This document shows positions 6,377-7,736 of a DNA stretch of 7,736 nucleotides, in pieces. Within the stretch, counting starts at the first letter, position 1. Every line of letters starts with the position of its first letter. A program made the translations under genes and the position numbers. The notes beneath the pieces were generated by a model. It had not been told where the DNA came from. It did no database searches and worked only from the letters and a program-made list of their open reading frames with translations. The DNA lies in assembly GCA_903934745.1 (NCBI GenBank), contig CAIZOZ010000072.1:1-7736 (forward strand), given 5' to 3'. The DNA is from an uncultured cyanobacterium. GTDB taxonomy: Bacteria; Cyanobacteriota; Cyanobacteriia; PCC-6307; Cyanobiaceae.

Positions 6377-7635
6377 TCAATCCCTGGATTGGTTGCGCCG
6401 GCCGGGATCGGTCGCGGTTTTCCGGTAACTTGCCAGCGTTACGTCGTCGAAACCCTGTGCGCCGGCCGGCTTCCCAGCCCCCTTCTGCTGCGCTTGTGTG
6501 CTGGCCACGGTTTGGGTTGGCCAGCCTGCCCCTGCTGGGTCTGCTCGGCGCCTGCGGTGGTCAGGCCCCCAAAGCCCAGCAGCCCCTCAGCGTGCAGGCG
6601 GTGATCGTGTCTCCGGGCCGTTTTGCCCCGGGCATCGATGTGGTCAGTCGCATTCAATCCACCAGCAACGTGGTGATGCGCCCTGAGGCCGATGGCCGGG
6701 TGGTGCGCATCCTGGCCAGCCAGGGCCAGCGGGTGAAGGCGGGCCAGCCGATTCTGGTGCTCGACAACGTGCAGGAGTCGGCCACCCTCGACGCCAGCCG
6801 CGCGGAGGCGGTCAAGGATCGGGCCAATGCCCTGCGCTACATCTTCCTCAACGACCAGGGTGCGGTGTCCACCAAGGACCGCGATTACTACGTCACCCAG
6901 GCACTGCAGGCCCGGGATCAGGTCCGGGCCAATGCCGCCACCCTTGGCTACAAGTTCGTCACCGCCCCGATCGACGGCATTCTCGGCAATCTCGACACCG
7001 TCAAGCTGGGTGACTTCGTGCAGAAGGGGCAGGCGATTACGGGGATCGTCAACAACGCCATGCTCTGGACCCTGATGGATGTGCCGGCGACCCAGGCGGG
7101 TCAGGTGCGACTGGGGCTGCCGGTGACCGTGGAGAGCCAGGGCAATCCTCCGGTGCGGGGTGTGGGCCGGGTGGTCTTCATCTCCCCTTATTACGGCGAG
7201 AGCGATCAAAGCTCGTCGCCCAACACGGTGCTGGTGAAAGCCGTGTTCCCCAACCTCAGTGGCGAGTTGAAAACCGGTCAATTCGTCAAGAACCGCATCA
7301 TCACCGGCGCTTCGGAAGAGCTGGCGGTGCCTGCCCAGGCTGTGCAGATGAAGGCCTCCCAGTCCTTTGTCTTCAAGCTCTATCCACTGCGTCAGGTGCT
7401 GGCGAAGATCAAGGCTTCCGACCAGGTGCTGCCTGCCCAGAAGCAGGCGCTGGAGAAGCTGCCCGGCAGCACGCCGATCGCCGTGCAGGTCCCGGTGCGG
7501 CTCGGCCCGATGCAGGGTGGTGCCGTCCCGGTGTTGCAGGGGCTGAACAAGGGGGATCAGGTGGTTGTCAGCAACACCGCCCTGCTGCGATCCGGGATTC
7601 CCGTCAAGGTGGCCGGCAGCGGCCCCAGCAACTGA
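6373..7635 (+). CDS. RND efflux periplasmic adaptor lipoprotein (second of two)
   Basis: A second membrane-fusion adaptor, 420 residues. The ATG overlaps the previous stop as ATGA (6373-6376), which suggests translational coupling. The lipobox is LGAC with Cys61, giving an unusually long Arg-rich leader (RRRNPVRR at 24-31) before the hydrophobic core; in-frame GTG codons at 6457 and 6496 would give a normal 20-33-residue signal and are real alternatives. Next come the first lipoyl half EADGRVVRILASQGQRVKAGQ (105-125), a short hairpin (about 132-190), the second half TAPIDGILGNLDTVKLGDFVQKGQ (from 197), the beta-barrel, and a membrane-proximal domain with a Lys-rich insert (about 337-370) before PVRLG (374). 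It shares with the first adaptor the D-x-x-QGAxS hairpin turn, APIDGI, PVRLG and PVLQGL. It is followed 7 bp later by the pump gene. The substrate is unknown. Confidence 0.92.
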   Translation: MINPWIGCAGRDRSRFSGNLPALRRRNPVRRPASQPPSAALVCWPRFGLASLPLLGLLGACGGQAPKAQQPLSVQAVIVSPGRFAPGIDVVSRIQSTSNVVMRPEADGRVVRILASQGQRVKAGQPILVLDNVQESATLDASRAEAVKDRANALRYIFLNDQGAVSTKDRDYYVTQALQARDQVRANAATLGYKFVTAPIDGILGNLDTVKLGDFVQKGQAITGIVNNAMLWTLMDVPATQAGQVRLGLPVTVESQGNPPVRGVGRVVFISPYYGESDQSSSPNTVLVKAVFPNLSGELKTGQFVKNRIITGASEELAVPAQAVQMKASQSFVFKLYPLRQVLAKIKASDQVLPAQKQALEKLPGSTPIAVQVPVRLGPMQGGAVPVLQGLNKGDQVVVSNTALLRSGIPVKVAGSGPSN

Positions 7636-7642
7636 GACCGCC

Positions 7643-7736
7643 ATGTCGCTTTCCGATAATTTCATCAAGCGGCCGGTCCTCACCACCGTCTGCAGCATCC
7701 TGATCGTGCTGGTGGGGCTGATCGCCATCCCCAGCC
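7643..7736 (+). CDS. RND-family inner-membrane efflux transporter, N-terminal fragment
   Basis: The first 31 codons only; the gene runs off the right edge. The product begins MSLSDNFIKRPVLTTVCSIL and continues with a hydrophobic segment ending in LIAIPS. This is the hallmark N-terminus of AcrB/HAE1-type RND transporters: a short amphipathic start, F-I-x-R-P, then transmembrane helix 1. Full-length members have about 1,000-1,050 residues and act as proton-driven trimers that take substrates from the periplasm or inner membrane. The ATG at 7643 is 7 bp after the second adaptor's stop, so it is the third gene of the operon. Identity as an RND pump is firm; the subclass and substrate cannot be read from this fragment. 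Confidence 0.92.
   Translation, partial: MSLSDNFIKRPVLTTVCSILIVLVGLIAIPS

Noticed and set aside
6439..7728. A 429-codon minus-strand open frame opposite the second adaptor
   Set aside because: His/Gly/Leu/Gln-rich antisense product with no recognisable family; the plus strand codes for an intact adaptor and the start of an RND pump.

Overview
The window looks like cyanobacterial chromosome from a high-GC picocyanobacterium of the Synechococcus/Cyanobium type. This is inferred from very high GC, the distinctive cyanobacterial form of type III pantothenate kinase, a RarA ATPase carrying the long C-terminal extension known mainly from cyanobacteria, and a small secreted protein resembling the cyanobacterial DUF1400 family. 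I checked every GATC site and found no copy of the HIP1 palindrome GCGATCGC, which fits the marine/alpha-cyanobacterial side better than HIP1-rich freshwater genera. No species can be named from the sequence alone.

Left part (1-2162). The 3' part of a pantothenate kinase gene (coaX, +) runs into the window and converges on a PrxQ/Bcp peroxiredoxin gene (-). A 159-bp divergent intergenic region, with an extended -10 promoter facing right, separates the peroxiredoxin gene from a 225-codon secreted DUF1400-like protein (+). That gene ends in a Pro-Ala tail and is followed by a textbook intrinsic terminator.

Middle part (2163-5101). Two minus-strand genes probably form one unit: a six-helix HdeD/DUF308 membrane protein and, 77 bp downstream, a 738-codon RarA/MgsA replication-recombination ATPase with about 290 extra C-terminal residues. 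A perfect 8-bp-stem hairpin is built into the last codons of the DUF308 gene.

Right part (5102-7736). A divergent intergenic stretch leads into a plus-strand efflux operon: two paralogous lipoprotein periplasmic adaptors (RND/HlyD type) whose genes overlap by 4 bp (ATGA), then, 7 bp later, the first 31 codons of an RND inner-membrane transporter that leaves the window. The two adaptors plus one pump recall TriABC of Pseudomonas aeruginosa, where both adaptors are needed. No outer-membrane factor gene is visible.

Overall this is ordinary core genome: coenzyme A synthesis, peroxide defence, replication-fork maintenance and efflux. I see no mobile element, CRISPR array, tRNA or rRNA. The points most worth a second look are the paired adaptors, the uncharacterised RarA C-terminal domain, the small secreted cysteine-containing protein and a few small repeats and palindromes at gene ends.
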